A DNA stretch of 64,000 bases, taken from the NCBI RefSeq assembly GCF_002741035.1, contig NZ_CP016808.1, positions 5,256,501 through 5,320,500 on the forward strand, in the 5' to 3' direction. The translations under genes were made by a program, and so were the position numbers. Numbering within the stretch: the stretch's first letter is position 1; each line of letters opens with the position of its first letter. Of this stretch, positions 46,647-56,947 are shown piece after piece. Below the pieces are notes generated by a model, which did not search any database, was not told the DNA's origin, and saw nothing but the letters and a program-made list of their open reading frames with translations. The DNA is from Paenibacillus sp. BIHB 4019. GTDB lineage: Bacteria; Bacillota; Bacilli; Paenibacillales; Paenibacillaceae.

Positions 46647-47513
46647 TTACTGATTTTTGCGGTATTTGAGCGGAGTGGTTCCGAGCGCCTTGCGGAATAG
46701 CTGGTTAAAATACGAGGCATTAGGAAAACCGCTGGCAATGCCAATCTGCTCGACAGACAAATTGGTCGTGCGCAGCAGCCGGCAAGCCTGCTTAATGCGC
46801 CGAGCGGTCAAATAATCGACAAGCCGGCTGCCCGTTTCCTGATGAAACAGTCTGGAAATGTAGGATTTGGATAAATGCATAGCTGCTGCAAGCTGCTCCA
46901 AATGAATTTCTTCATGGTAATGGTCCTCAATCCAGCTCATCATGCGCTCGGAATAGCGCAGCGAACGATGCTGCTCGGCAGGCAGCAGGGTGCTGTCGCC
47001 AAGCTCCAGGCAGCTCACGAGCTGAAGCAGCAGCATCGTAATATTTTCAACATTTTCACGCTGAATCAAACCGTTTGGCTGCTGGTTGCAGTCGTAAGCC
47101 TGTAGCATCCATTCCATAACCTCGGCACGCTCGCTCAGATCAAAGCCGCAGCGATCATTTGTTCCTTGCCATAACGCTGAAAAGATCGTTTTGCGATTCG
47201 GAAAACCGAGCAGCAGCTTCTCAGCAACATGGGGGTCAATGTAAAAAATCGAGCGATGAAACGGCGTTTCCGGCGATACGTCCGAATAAATGCGGTGCAG
47301 CTGATACGGCTGGAAGAAAAACAGCATGCCTCCGCGAATATCGTACATTTGCTGGTTGACGACTATATGCCCCTGGCCGCGATGGATGTACATGATTTCA
47401 CAACATTGATGCCAGTGGTAATAACCTTTGTAGTGGTCGTCTGTGTACAGATTATAATTCCACACGAGCGACTGCTGATTAGGAAAAAGAACAGGTTCGA
47501 ACAGATGCTTCAT
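46647..47513 (-). CDS. AraC family transcriptional regulator
   Basis: A 288-residue regulator: N-terminal cupin (HWHQCCEIMYIHRGQGHIVV; QPYQLHRI) for sugar sensing and a C-terminal AraC DNA-binding domain (about residues 190-285: LEQLAAAMHLSKSYISRLFHQETG; VEQIGIASGFPNASYFNQLFRKALG). ATG 47513 is taken rather than ATG 47543 because GGAGGG lies just ahead of it and because the operator-like repeat 47526-47545 would otherwise be inside the gene; the 3-base spacing is short, so the start is uncertain. It probably controls itself and the GH88 gene. Confidence 0.85.
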   Translation of the reverse strand: MKHLFEPVLFPNQQSLVWNYNLYTDDHYKGYYHWHQCCEIMYIHRGQGHIVVNQQMYDIRGGMLFFFQPYQLHRIYSDVSPETPFHRSIFYIDPHVAEKLLLGFPNRKTIFSALWQGTNDRCGFDLSERAEVMEWMLQAYDCNQQPNGLIQRENVENITMLLLQLVSCLELGDSTLLPAEQHRSLRYSERMMSWIEDHYHEEIHLEQLAAAMHLSKSYISRLFHQETGSRLVDYLTARRIKQACRLLRTTNLSVEQIGIASGFPNASYFNQLFRKALGTTPLKYRKNQ

Positions 47514-47525
47514 AAGCCCTCCGCG

Positions 47526-47545
47526 ATGACAAAATATAAACATTT
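47526..47545. promoter_or_regulatory. Putative AraC operator at the regulator's own start
   Basis: ATGACAAAATATAAACATTT on the + strand, the exact reverse complement of 46580-46599. Only 13 bp separate it from the chosen start codon, so bound protein could repress its own gene. Confidence 0.6.
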
Positions 47546-47641
47546 GTGTTCCATTATATTATAGCCTTATACAGAGGAAGAACGCCATGAGACGAAGTCA
47601 TCTATTTTTAGCGGGGACGAGCTGACTGCGGCGCAATCGCT

Positions 47642-48646
47642 CTAACCGGTGCCATATTTGGCGAGATACTGCGGGTAAGCATGAAGATGGATAGCCTTGG
47701 CCTTGCGCTGAGCTTCCTCCCGATGCTCTGGCACCTGCTCAGCCTCGACATAGTCAGCCAGCACGTCAATAACGTCATCAAGAAGCTTTGCTCGAAAATA
47801 CAGCTCCAGTCGTTCAAAGGCCTTGGCCCCTGCTACATGCAGCACCATTTCTCTCCATAACGGCCAAGATGGCTCATGCAATAGTGGCCAAAGCAGTACC
47901 GAGTAGTCCATCGCCGCATCGCCCTGACCGGATAGATCATCCCAATCAATTATTCTGAAGCCATGCTTGCTGGAGGCCAGTACATTGTTGCTGTTCAGGT
48001 CGTTATGAACAACATCGCTTGCAGGGAGTAGGAATGCAGGTGTGCGCAGGACGGTGTCCCTCAGTCTCCCAATCTCCTCCCCGAACCATAAAATCGTCTC
48101 GTCTGGCACGAAATCCCTGATCAGATCGCGCGAGCTTAAAATTCCGTCGAGATCCTCCGTAAAACGGGAAATGTACTCGTCCTCGAATGCCTCCGCATAA
48201 GTGCGAGTCCCAGCCTTAGGCAGCATTTCGCGAAGACGCTCGTCGCGATGGAGCGCAGCAATGGTTTCTATGACACCTGTTAGCGCAACCTCGGGATTTG
48301 GTGTTTCCATAAGCGGAATCGCATCCGCGATATATTCAAAAATTAAGCCATAGGGATATCCCGGCACGATCTCGCGGTCAATCTCATAGACCAAGCTTGG
48401 CGCGGTGTAGGACTCAGCAAGATAATCACTGACGCCAGCCCACTGGCGAAGCTGCGGGGCATTGTCAGGTGGAGCCAGCTTGACGTGAAGCTGAGTGCGG
48501 CCGTCCGTCAGAAGGATTGACAAGTTGTCGAAGCCCCCAGGATTATAGATGTATGACGCCCGAATTGGATTCGGGTCTAAGCCAATGGCAGCGGCGTTTG
48601 CCGACGCCCACTCTGCAATCATTTTTTCTATTCGTTTTACCTGCAT
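47642..48646 (-). CDS. Aminoglycoside phosphotransferase (APH) family kinase
   Basis: A 334-residue protein-kinase-like phosphotransferase. VKLAPP holds the likely ATP-binding lysine, VVHNDLNSNNVL the catalytic aspartate/asparagine loop and FRIIDWDDLSG the metal-binding aspartate. Family substrates range from antibiotics to choline, homoserine and sugars; none can be assigned here. AAGGTG lies 5-6 bases before ATG 48646. It is 54 bp downstream of the unknown gene at 48701 on the same strand. Confidence 0.82.
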   Translation of the reverse strand: MQVKRIEKMIAEWASANAAAIGLDPNPIRASYIYNPGGFDNLSILLTDGRTQLHVKLAPPDNAPQLRQWAGVSDYLAESYTAPSLVYEIDREIVPGYPYGLIFEYIADAIPLMETPNPEVALTGVIETIAALHRDERLREMLPKAGTRTYAEAFEDEYISRFTEDLDGILSSRDLIRDFVPDETILWFGEEIGRLRDTVLRTPAFLLPASDVVHNDLNSNNVLASSKHGFRIIDWDDLSGQGDAAMDYSVLLWPLLHEPSWPLWREMVLHVAGAKAFERLELYFRAKLLDDVIDVLADYVEAEQVPEHREEAQRKAKAIHLHAYPQYLAKYGTG

Positions 48647-48700
48647 GTTTACACCTTGCCTTCTCGCTATTTTTCGGTCAATACCTGATATTTTGGCCTA

Positions 48701-49573
48701 TTATTGGCCTGAAATATAGTTCCCGAACAGCTGTCGCGCTTTATCCCAGTCTACGCCTAGCTCGCCCTTCCAGCCTGCCCATGGCATCTCCAAATCAGAG
48801 CGTCCTTTCGTATTGCTTAGCTGGAGACCGCCTTTCAAAACGTCCTCGATATTCGTCCGAGATTCAAGAGCGAGGGGGAGAACCGTATTGGGCAGTACGC
48901 CTACCCATGCGAGGGATTGCAAAATGCTGCGGCGCATGCCGGGCGTTCCTTTCAAAAGCTTTGCAGCGGTAAGGCGTTTCTCCAATTTGCCGGGTGTTTC
49001 ATCGTCTTCCGCCTCATCTATGAAGTGCAGAAGCTGAGTGAACTTTTGAATATCCTCAGTTGTTGGAACAATCGGGCTCTGCTCAGTCAACTCAGCTAGT
49101 TCGGTTAAATGGGCATAAGCGCCAACTGTTGAATCATAGGCATTCCCCAAATGAACGGCGTACCGAATATAGGCTAGATGCTCGTACTGGTCACTGGTGA
49201 ATCCGCAATATTTGCAGCATAGGAAACGCTCCGCCTGCTCATAAGGATGCTCCTGCATATGGATCATTTGTTTATAGTTGATTAAAGAGGAGATGCCTGC
49301 TGGAAAGCTTCCACCCACACCAGCAACGAAAATACCAGCAATACTGGCCCATGAAAATGCTTCGGTGGATTGAAGCGCAATGAGCTTGCGGTTCAGCTCG
49401 TCATGGGTAAGCAGCTCAATTTTATTAGCTTCCCAATGATAATGTTCAAGCAGCTCGCGCTCGCTTGGCTCCAAAATATCCGTATTATACAGGCTGATGC
49501 TGCGCTCACGATCGTATTTGGAATTGGTATACTTATACAGCTTTTTGAGCGCTTTCAGCAGTTTTTTATCCAT
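48701..49573 (-). CDS. Hypothetical protein with glycine-rich hydrophobic segment
   Basis: A 290-residue protein that I do not recognise with confidence. A charged N-terminus (LLKALKKLYKYTNSKYDRERS) is followed near residues 75-98 by a glycine-rich hydrophobic stretch (FSWASIAGIFVAGVGGSFPA) and a CCKYC cysteine cluster near residue 119, then a helical, acidic C-terminus. The layout is a little like EcsC-type proteins, but this is not claimed. AAGGAG lies 8 bases before ATG 49573. Divergent from the SUKH gene at 49793. Confidence 0.6.
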   Translation of the reverse strand: MDKKLLKALKKLYKYTNSKYDRERSISLYNTDILEPSERELLEHYHWEANKIELLTHDELNRKLIALQSTEAFSWASIAGIFVAGVGGSFPAGISSLINYKQMIHMQEHPYEQAERFLCCKYCGFTSDQYEHLAYIRYAVHLGNAYDSTVGAYAHLTELAELTEQSPIVPTTEDIQKFTQLLHFIDEAEDDETPGKLEKRLTAAKLLKGTPGMRRSILQSLAWVGVLPNTVLPLALESRTNIEDVLKGGLQLSNTKGRSDLEMPWAGWKGELGVDWDKARQLFGNYISGQ

Positions 49574-49792
49574 TATGTAGACTCCTTGTCTATTAGAATT
49601 GAAGGTGAATGCTGTTCAAATACAAGCTTAATAGCAACGCATGGCCAATGCAAATCGGGGAGGAACAATTGGTAGAATCCGCTAATAGGATGGTACAATA
49701 GGAAGCATGAGCAGAGTGAGTAGGAAGCAGGAATGGTGAAAGCTAAAATGGCTTAAAAGCTAGTTATTATCGGCAAGGAGGATATGGATGAT

Positions 49793-50236
49793 ATGAATGA
49801 CGAGCTAATGGGACGACTAAAGGCGTTCCTTCATCGGGAGGATAATAGTACGTTAGTCGGCATTGCTGCCAGCCAAGAGGAAATTGAAAGTGCGCAGCAG
49901 CGGCTGAAGGTGAGCTTTCATGCAGACTATATTCATTTTATCCAGGCGTTTGGCGGTGCGTATGCAGGTCTAGCTGTCCATGCGTTCTCGAATGGCTCTA
50001 GCATTGGAAAAGAAACCGTTGTTGATTTGACGCTGGCGTTTCGGGAGCAATTTGCGGGAAGTACAATTGCCGAGGTTTTGGAGAGCAGTTATGTGATAGC
50101 GATGGATGGTTCCGGCGATCCTATTATCATTAATTCGGATGGGCAGGTTCTCATCTGCTATCACGATAATGGGGAAATGAAGCCATTGGCAGACTCGTTT
50201 GAGGCGCTGATAGAGGATTGTTTTTTGGAGTGGTGA
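49793..50236 (+). CDS. SMI1/KNR4 (SUKH) family protein
   Basis: A 147-residue single-domain SUKH protein: ASQEEIESAQQRLKVSFHADYIHFIQAFGGAYAG at the start (landmarks QEEIE, HADYIHF, FGGAYAG) and MDGSGDPIIINSDGQVLICYHDNGEM near the end. Such proteins often neutralise toxins, but no toxin gene is adjacent. ATG 49793 is chosen (AGGAGG 11 bases before); ATG 49784 is only 2 bases from it. Confidence 0.75.
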   Translation: MNDELMGRLKAFLHREDNSTLVGIAASQEEIESAQQRLKVSFHADYIHFIQAFGGAYAGLAVHAFSNGSSIGKETVVDLTLAFREQFAGSTIAEVLESSYVIAMDGSGDPIIINSDGQVLICYHDNGEMKPLADSFEALIEDCFLEW

Positions 50237-50445
50237 GGGAAAACGGATAGGAGAACGATACGCTCAAAGAGTGGATGAGCAGTTTTGGGAGGATGGGGAC
50301 AAGCTGTCCGAGAAGGCTTATGCGCATTATCATCTTTTGTTACAGTTGATGCCTTAAACTACCCCGTCAATTTGGTGCAAAAACTGTCGGACTCCTTCGG
50401 GGCGAATTTGATACTCTACAAATGGGGAAGGGAGGGCAACTCAAG
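50237..50445 (+). other. Gap with possible short gene remnant
   Basis: One + strand frame across roughly 50250-50357 reads protein-like (ERYAQRVDEQFWEDGD, ending LLLQLMP and stop) but has no start codon or ribosome site. It could be the decayed C-terminus of a lost gene or chance. No family recognised. Confidence 0.2.
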
Positions 50446-51315
50446 ATGCTTGAGCACATGAACCGGGCATTGGCCTATATAGAGGAGCATTTGACGGAGG
50501 AGATTGATTATAAAGAGGCGGCAAGGCGGGCATTATGCTCGGAATATCATTTTAAGCGAATGTTCTCATTTCTTGCCGGGCTTACGATGTCAGAGTATAT
50601 TCGCCGCAGGCGCCTAACGCTGGCTGCCTTTGAGCTGCAGCAAAGCCAGGTTAGAGTGATCGATGTTGCGATCAAATACGGCTATCAATCACCGGACGCA
50701 TTTACGAAGGCGTTTCAGCTTTACCATGGGGTTACACCATCCGAAGCAAGAAGCAGCGGGCCATCGTTAAAGGTTTGCCCTCGCATGACCTTCCAGCTAA
50801 TCGTTAAAGGAGGAGTCGAAATGAATTATCGCATCGAGGAAAAAGCGGGTTTTCGCATCGTCGGCATTCACAAGCGGGTGCCCATCCAGTTTAACGGGGT
50901 GAATCCGGAAATCGCGGCGATGTGGCAAAGCTTGGATGAGCAAAAGATAGCTGCGCTCAAGCAGCTGTCCAATACCGAGCCCTATGGCATGATTAGCGGC
51001 TCGGCGAATTTCTCGGAAGGCCGGATGGAGGAGAAGGGCGAGCTGGATCATTATATTGGCGTAGCCACAACGCTCGCATGTCCAGAGCCATTTTCACAAT
51101 TGGAGGTTGCTGCATCATCCTGGGCTGTATTTGAAGCAGTCGGGCCATTCCCGGGTACGCTTCAAGAAATTTGGGGCCGGATTTATTCGGAGTGGTTCCC
51201 GTCTTCCAGCTATGAGCAAGTAGAGGGGCCGGAGATTTTGTGGAATGAGCATAAGGACACTGCGTCGGCGGCGTTTAAAAGCGAGATTTGGATACCAGTC
51301 AGGAAGCGAATGTAA
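50446..51315 (+). CDS. AraC family regulator with GyrI-like effector domain
   Basis: A 289-residue two-domain regulator. Residues 1-100 form the AraC DNA-binding domain ([48 protein letters not shown]), and residues ~125-289 the GyrI/SOUL-like ligand domain ([41 protein letters not shown]). Relatives sense hydrophobic or cationic compounds. ATG 50446 has GGAGGG 9 bases before. Followed by its own terminator at 51345. Confidence 0.87.
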   Translation: MLEHMNRALAYIEEHLTEEIDYKEAARRALCSEYHFKRMFSFLAGLTMSEYIRRRRLTLAAFELQQSQVRVIDVAIKYGYQSPDAFTKAFQLYHGVTPSEARSSGPSLKVCPRMTFQLIVKGGVEMNYRIEEKAGFRIVGIHKRVPIQFNGVNPEIAAMWQSLDEQKIAALKQLSNTEPYGMISGSANFSEGRMEEKGELDHYIGVATTLACPEPFSQLEVAASSWAVFEAVGPFPGTLQEIWGRIYSEWFPSSSYEQVEGPEILWNEHKDTASAAFKSEIWIPVRKRM

Positions 51316-51344
51316 GACTATAGCAATTGATGCAGCATGAAAAG

Positions 51345-51379
51345 AAAGGGAAGCCGGAAGGAACCGCGCTTCCCTTTTT
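51345..51379 (+). terminator. Intrinsic terminator
   Basis: AAAGGGAAGC (51345-51354) pairs with GCTTCCCTTT (51368-51377) and runs into TTTTT. It closes the AraC/GyrI gene and lies inside the upstream extension of the next frame, which supports the internal start chosen there. Confidence 0.85.
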
Positions 51380-51518
51380 ACATTCATTGAAATTGCTGAA
51401 TCAGGGTTATAGGGATGGCTTTCGGAAGCAAGATGATTCGGACTATTTTCATTTATGGCGGCATGAGCTATATTTGAGAGAATTAGAATGTAACGGTAAA
51501 GAGGGGTTTATCATCATT

Positions 51519-54500
51519 TTGAGAAAACAAATTAAGTTAAGCCATGTGATTTACTTGGTATTTTTTGTTTTGCTGCTCATTGTTGTGCGCTGGAGCTGGC
51601 AAAACCAGCTCGCCGTAGAAAACCCGCCAACGGTAAAGCAAGGCGTGCTGGATTTGCGCGGTGTAGATTTGGATGAAACCAAGCCGTTACTGCTGGACGG
51701 AGAGTGGTTATTTTATGCGGGGCAATGGGTTGGTGCATCTAATATAGAAAGCGCTGTCCAGGGACAACTGCTGCAGGTGCCGGGCAAATGGAATGCGGCC
51801 TTTGCCCATACTGATCAAGAGGCATATGGATATGGAACGTATTATGTGCGAATTTTGCTCGATCGGCCTTCGGTTGAGCCGTTTAGCGTGTGGTTTCAAT
51901 CCATTTATACCGCTTCGGAGGTGGAGATTAACGGGGAACTGCTTGCGAAGTTCGGCGAGCTTGCCGAGGGGCCGGAAGGACATGTTTCCGAGAATAAGTC
52001 ATTCAAGGTGAGCTATGACGGTGAAAATCAAGTGGAGCTGGATTTGTTCGTTCGAGCATCCAATTATGAAGCGCCGCTGAACGGCGGCATTACTCGTTCT
52101 GTACAGATTGGCACGGAAGCAGGGATTGACCAAATCTATACCTACTCCAGTGCTTTTCAGCTCATCGTGATTGTCATTTTCCTGCTTCATGCGTTATATG
52201 GGCTGATCATTTATTTGATTAATGTTCGGAAAACCGAATTTATTATGTTTTTTCTCATGATGATTGCATCGGCCATGACGATTGCTGTCTATCACCACGG
52301 GATTTTATTCCAGTTATTCCCTGCTGAATTTGCATGGACGTTGAAGCTGAAAGCTTATGCGTACGTATGGTTCTCCTTCTTTCTCCTCATGATGGGCAGG
52401 GCGTTTATTGGGCTTACTCGCAAAGGCCTGTTGTTTTATAGCTACGTCTGCCTCCTAGCGGCGTATACGATTTTTGTCGCAATGGGACCGCTAGAGCTGG
52501 TGCTTTATTCGATAGAATCGGGGCTATACATGCTGCTGTATTATATCCCCTTGTTCTGGACGGCCTATTATTTTATGAAAATGGTGTTGAATCATGCAGA
52601 AGGCGCCTTGTTTCTTTTATTTTCCGTCGTATGTGTCATTAACAATATTTTATGGGGAGCGGTGTATTACGCTGGAACGTCGCAATATATGTTTTATCCG
52701 GTAGATTTAATTGCTGCGATTACGAGCTTCTCGGCCCATTGGTTTAAAAGATATTATCATAATTGGCATGAAAATGTTTCTCTCAACGCCCAATTGGCGG
52801 AATCAAATCGCTTGAAGGATCGTTTTCTCGCCAATACGTCGCATGAGCTGCGTACGCCGCTGCACGGCATTATGAACATTGCTCAAAGCGTGCTGACGCG
52901 AAAAAAGCATGTGCTGGATGAACAGAGCCAGCGCGATATGGAGCTGCTTATTATGGTCAGCCGCCGAATGTCGCTCATGCTAGGGGACCTGCTCGACGTT
53001 GTCAGGCTTCAGGATAAAAGGATTCAAGTCCGCATGTCCGCGGTCAACATCCAGTCCGTTGCTGCTGGCGTGCTGGATATGCTGCGGTTTTTGACCGAGG
53101 GCACGAAGGTTAAGCTGCGGATGGATATGAAGGAAAATTTGCCGCGTGTTTATGCCGATGAAGAACGATTGGTGCAAATTATCATTAATTTGGTGCATAA
53201 TGCGCTCAAGTACACCGAAGAGGGGAGCGTGGAACTGGCTGCCGAGCAGGTAAACGGATCTGTGTGGATACGGGTAACCGATACCGGAGTAGGTATGGAT
53301 GAGGCGATGCAAAAGCGTGCTTTCCAGCGTTATGAGCAAGGAGCTTCTGGGGTCGGGGGCATTGGGCTCGGCTTAAGTATATGCAAGGACTTGGTCGAAT
53401 TGCATGGCGGCGAGCTGTTCGTCCAATCCCAGCCGGGCAAAGGCAGCATGTTCAGCTTTAAATTGTCCGTGTTTGATGCGAGCGTGGAAGACGTTCTGCC
53501 TCAGACCATGATTCATGTGAAAAAAGAAGCGGAATCGCTGGCAGCTGTCGGCGCACAGCTTGCAGCAGGAGCGGACGCGATGGCAGCCGCCCGTTATGAT
53601 TTAACTGAAGTCGCTCTGCCTGCCTCGAAGTCTGGTGGAGATGCAGACCGGATTCGTGTGCTGGCTGTTGATGATGATCCCGTCAATCTGAAGGTGCTGG
53701 TTCATATTTTGTCAGCGGAAATGTACCATATTGAGCTGGCGTTTTCCGCGCGGGAAGCGTTGGACAAGCTCCACCTAGAGCAGTGGGACCTTGTTATTGC
53801 AGACGTGATGATGCCCGGCATGTCAGGGTACGAGTTGACGCGATTAATTCGCGAGCGGTTTACGCTGTATGAGCTGCCGATTATTTTGCTGACCGCGCGC
53901 AGCGAGCCGGAAGATATTTATGCCGGTTTCGTGGCGGGAGCAAACGATTATGTTACCAAGCCCGTAGACGCACTGGAGCTAAAGTATCGGGCGGGGTCGC
54001 TTTCCTCGCTCAAGCAGGCAGTTAATGAGCGATTAAGCATGGAGGCCGCTTATTTGCAGGCGCAAATCCAGCCGCATTTTCTGTTTAATGCTTTGAACTC
54101 GATTTTGGCGCTAAGCGAAATTGATGCGGATAAGATGAGAAACTTAGCTGAGGCGTTTACGTCATACCTGCGTATTAGCTTTGACTTTCTCACCGCTGGC
54201 AAGCTTGTACCGCTGTCACGGGAGCTTGAGCTGGTAGAAAACTATTTATATATTGAGCAGCAGCGTTTTGGAGAGCGGCTTAAGGTGGAGTGGGAAGTAC
54301 AGGCGGAAGTGGATAAGGACATGCCGATTCCTCCGCTTACCATTCAACCGTTAGTAGAAAATGCGGTCAGGCACGGGCTGTTGAGCCAGCGCAAGGGTGG
54401 GACGCTAGGCATTCGTATTGTACAGCACGCCGATACAGTGGAATTTTATGTGAGTGATACGGGGGTTGGCATGGATGCGGAGCAGCTTAGCAGGCTGTTA

Positions 54501-54647
54501 AGCCCGGCAGGCAGAGAAAATCGTGGGATTGGGCTGCTGAATACGCATAGCCGTTTGACGCGGCTTTATGGGAAAGGGCTTAGGATTGCGAGTAAGGTTG
54601 GCGAGGGGACCGTCGTAGAATTTGGCATTTCGAGGTTTGGGGAGTAG
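51519..54647 (+). CDS. 7TMR-DISM hybrid sensor with two histidine kinase modules and a receiver
   Basis: A ~1042-residue sensor. Order: membrane segment (residues 8-25); extracellular beta-rich DISM-type domain (~40-215); seven-helix membrane block (~225-420); HisKA with H442 (NTSHELRTPLHG) and HATPase (NLVHNALKYTEEG; DTGVGMD; GIGLGLSICKDLV); receiver with D762 (VIADVMMPGMSG) and YVTKPVD; then a LytS/YesM-type kinase with H853 (QIQPHFLFNALNS) and a second HATPase (PLVENAVRHG). Two unlike kinase modules in one chain are notable. The start is TTG 51519 (AAAGAGGGG 12 bases before); longer frames cross the 51345 terminator. Confidence 0.85.
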   Translation: MRKQIKLSHVIYLVFFVLLLIVVRWSWQNQLAVENPPTVKQGVLDLRGVDLDETKPLLLDGEWLFYAGQWVGASNIESAVQGQLLQVPGKWNAAFAHTDQEAYGYGTYYVRILLDRPSVEPFSVWFQSIYTASEVEINGELLAKFGELAEGPEGHVSENKSFKVSYDGENQVELDLFVRASNYEAPLNGGITRSVQIGTEAGIDQIYTYSSAFQLIVIVIFLLHALYGLIIYLINVRKTEFIMFFLMMIASAMTIAVYHHGILFQLFPAEFAWTLKLKAYAYVWFSFFLLMMGRAFIGLTRKGLLFYSYVCLLAAYTIFVAMGPLELVLYSIESGLYMLLYYIPLFWTAYYFMKMVLNHAEGALFLLFSVVCVINNILWGAVYYAGTSQYMFYPVDLIAAITSFSAHWFKRYYHNWHENVSLNAQLAESNRLKDRFLANTSHELRTPLHGIMNIAQSVLTRKKHVLDEQSQRDMELLIMVSRRMSLMLGDLLDVVRLQDKRIQVRMSAVNIQSVAAGVLDMLRFLTEGTKVKLRMDMKENLPRVYADEERLVQIIINLVHNALKYTEEGSVELAAEQVNGSVWIRVTDTGVGMDEAMQKRAFQRYEQGASGVGGIGLGLSICKDLVELHGGELFVQSQPGKGSMFSFKLSVFDASVEDVLPQTMIHVKKEAESLAAVGAQLAAGADAMAAARYDLTEVALPASKSGGDADRIRVLAVDDDPVNLKVLVHILSAEMYHIELAFSAREALDKLHLEQWDLVIADVMMPGMSGYELTRLIRERFTLYELPIILLTARSEPEDIYAGFVAGANDYVTKPVDALELKYRAGSLSSLKQAVNERLSMEAAYLQAQIQPHFLFNALNSILALSEIDADKMRNLAEAFTSYLRISFDFLTAGKLVPLSRELELVENYLYIEQQRFGERLKVEWEVQAEVDKDMPIPPLTIQPLVENAVRHGLLSQRKGGTLGIRIVQHADTVEFYVSDTGVGMDAEQLSRLLSPAGRENRGIGLLNTHSRLTRLYGKGLRIASKVGEGTVVEFGISRFGE

Positions 54648-54717
54648 AAATTTTGCAGAATGCGATTGGCAGGGAACGTGCTGGCGTTCTAATATTGCAG
54701 GAATGGAGGGTATAGAT

Positions 54718-56819
54718 TTGGACTGGAGAAAAATGCTTGGTACATTGTTGACCTTTGTTGTACTGTTGCTGCCTGGCAACACAGCGTATGCTGTATCAAT
54801 GGATAGCTATACGTGGAAAAATGTATCGATTGGGGGAGGAGGGTATGTGACAGGAATTGTGATTCATCCTTCTGAACCGGATCTGGTGTATATCCGCACT
54901 GACGTTGGCGGGGCATACCGACTGGACCCGAATGATTCAAGCTGGATTCCGCTAATGGACGGACTAGGCCCGGAGCAAAGCAATTTATATGGAATTGATG
55001 GTATTGCGCTTGATCCACAAAACCCTGATATCGTCTATGCAGCAGCTGGAAAAACAGGGAGTGCATCTCCCAGTGATATTCTGAAATCTACCGACCGCGG
55101 GAATACGTGGTCCAGAACAAATTTGAACAAACGCAATGAGGCTAATGGCAATGTGGAGCGAGCCATGGGGGAGAGTATTGCTGTTCATCCCAATGTATCT
55201 AACATTGTGTATGCGGGTACCCGGTATGACGGGTTGTTTAGAAGCCAGGATGCAGGACAAACCTGGTCCAAAGTTAATGAGGTTCCCGCCGGGACAAGTG
55301 GCAAAGGGATTCGCAGCCTGATCTTCGGGAGCGTTCCCGGGGCAACTAACCTGGAGACAGCACTCTATGTCGGTGTAATGGGAATCGGGATTTATGAGAC
55401 ACATGGCGAGGGCTCTATTTGGAATCTGATTCCGGGAAGCCCTACCCATCCGGCTCGTTTGGCCACAGGACAGGACGGGTCGTTATATGTGACCACGCCC
55501 AATAACGGGGTACATAGGTATAAGGACGGAAGCTGGAGCAATATTACGCCTAATGCAGCATATACGTCCTATTATGGCATTGATATTGATCCGCATAACG
55601 ATAGCCATCTCCTGGCAGCGGTCAGGACAAGCGGAGGCCAGCTTCCGCTGTACCGTTCTATAACAGGGGAGAGAGCTGGACGTTAGTGAACAAGGCTCAA
55701 ACTTCCAAACCCGGTTGGTGGCAGCCCAATATGTTTTTTTCAGCCACTTCAACTGTCGTGTTTGACCCGCATCATGCCGGAACCGTTTATTCCGCTGACT
55801 GGTTTGGTGTCTACCGAACAAGAGACATCGGTACGTTATGGACAAAATGGGAGACCCTGTCCAAAGGCCATGAAGAAGTGGTTGCCCTTACAGGAGCAGC
55901 GCCGCCAGAAGGAGCACCGCTGTTCACGGGTGTAGCCGATGTTATTGGCTTTCGTCATATGGATGTGAATGCTTCGCCTGCAATGAGGCTGGAGATGAGC
56001 TCAATGCGGGAGTTGGTTAGTGTCGACTATCACGAAGCTAATCCGCAATATGTGGCCTTTATCGGGAGTGATGACTGGTATGGAACGGTTACCCGCATGT
56101 TCGTTTCATCGAATAATGGACAAACACTGGAAGCCCGCCCCGTACCTGTGGGCTCTAAGCTGGGCAGACTTGCTTATTCGGCCACAGATCTCAATACGAT
56201 CCTATGGTTTCCCCAATCCGGCAGTCCAGTGAGGACAACAGACAGGGGAGCTACATGGGAGGCCATGACAGGGGCGCCGACGGGTACGGTGGGCGGGAGT
56301 ATGATTTTTTCATACAATCATCCCGTAGCTGCTGATCGGGTGAACGGAAGCAAGTTTTATGCATATAAATCGGGCTATCTGCATGTGAGCTCGGATGCAG
56401 GACAAAGCTGGTCCATAGCTAACCAAACTCCGCTGCCAGGGGGAAGCCCTGTGAAGGTTGAGGCTGCTCCCGGAATGGAAGGCGTGCTCTGGATTAGCTT
56501 AGGAGCCAATGGCTTGTATGCCTCAGCCAATTCAGGATCCTCTTTTACCAAGCTGGATCAGATCAAGGAGGCGAGATTGTTTGCATTCGGGAAAGCGGCC
56601 CCGGGACAGACACAGCCAGCAGCTTTTATATATGGAGAGGCCGGCGGGTTGAAGGGAATATTCCGTTCGGATGATATGGGCAGCACATGGATACAGATTA
56701 ATTCGCCGCAAATGCAAATCGGAAATGAGCCTCAGGTTATGGTGGCAGACCGTCAGGAATACGGAAAAGTCTATATTGGCACTAACGGACGCGGCTTTAT
56801 GGCTGGAGCAAAGGATTAG
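54718..56819 (+). pseudogene. GH74 xyloglucanase-type gene, frameshifted
   Basis: The first part (54718-55686) starts at TTG with GGAGGG 7 bases before, has a signal peptide ending NTAYA, and reads YTWKNVSIGGGGYVTGIVIHP...YIRTDVGGAYR, the opening of GH74 with its catalytic aspartate. The second part (from about 55686) continues the seven-bladed propeller repeats (DRGATWEAMTG, SSDAGQSW) in another frame. One extra G in the GGGG run at 55666-55669 would restore a continuous ~700-residue enzyme (ITGGESWTLVNKA). It would cut xyloglucan outside the cell. Pseudogene, phase-variable gene or base-calling error. Confidence 0.8.
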
Positions 56820-56947
56820 GCTTGTGAGGCTGGAGGGGCTTGTCATGCAACGGGGCAACATCATTTTGATTATTTAAGATTGCAATGAATAGAAGACATA
56901 ACATCATTCTTAGTTCATTCCATAAATATTGAAATAATCATATTCTT

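Noticed and set aside
51327..51518. Longer start for the hybrid sensor
   Set aside because: It contains a complete intrinsic terminator (51345-51379), has no ribosome site and adds a non-conserved polar stretch ahead of the first membrane segment.
55686..56819. Second half of the GH74 gene as an independent gene
   Set aside because: No start with ribosome site, begins mid-propeller, and a one-base change joins it to the first half.
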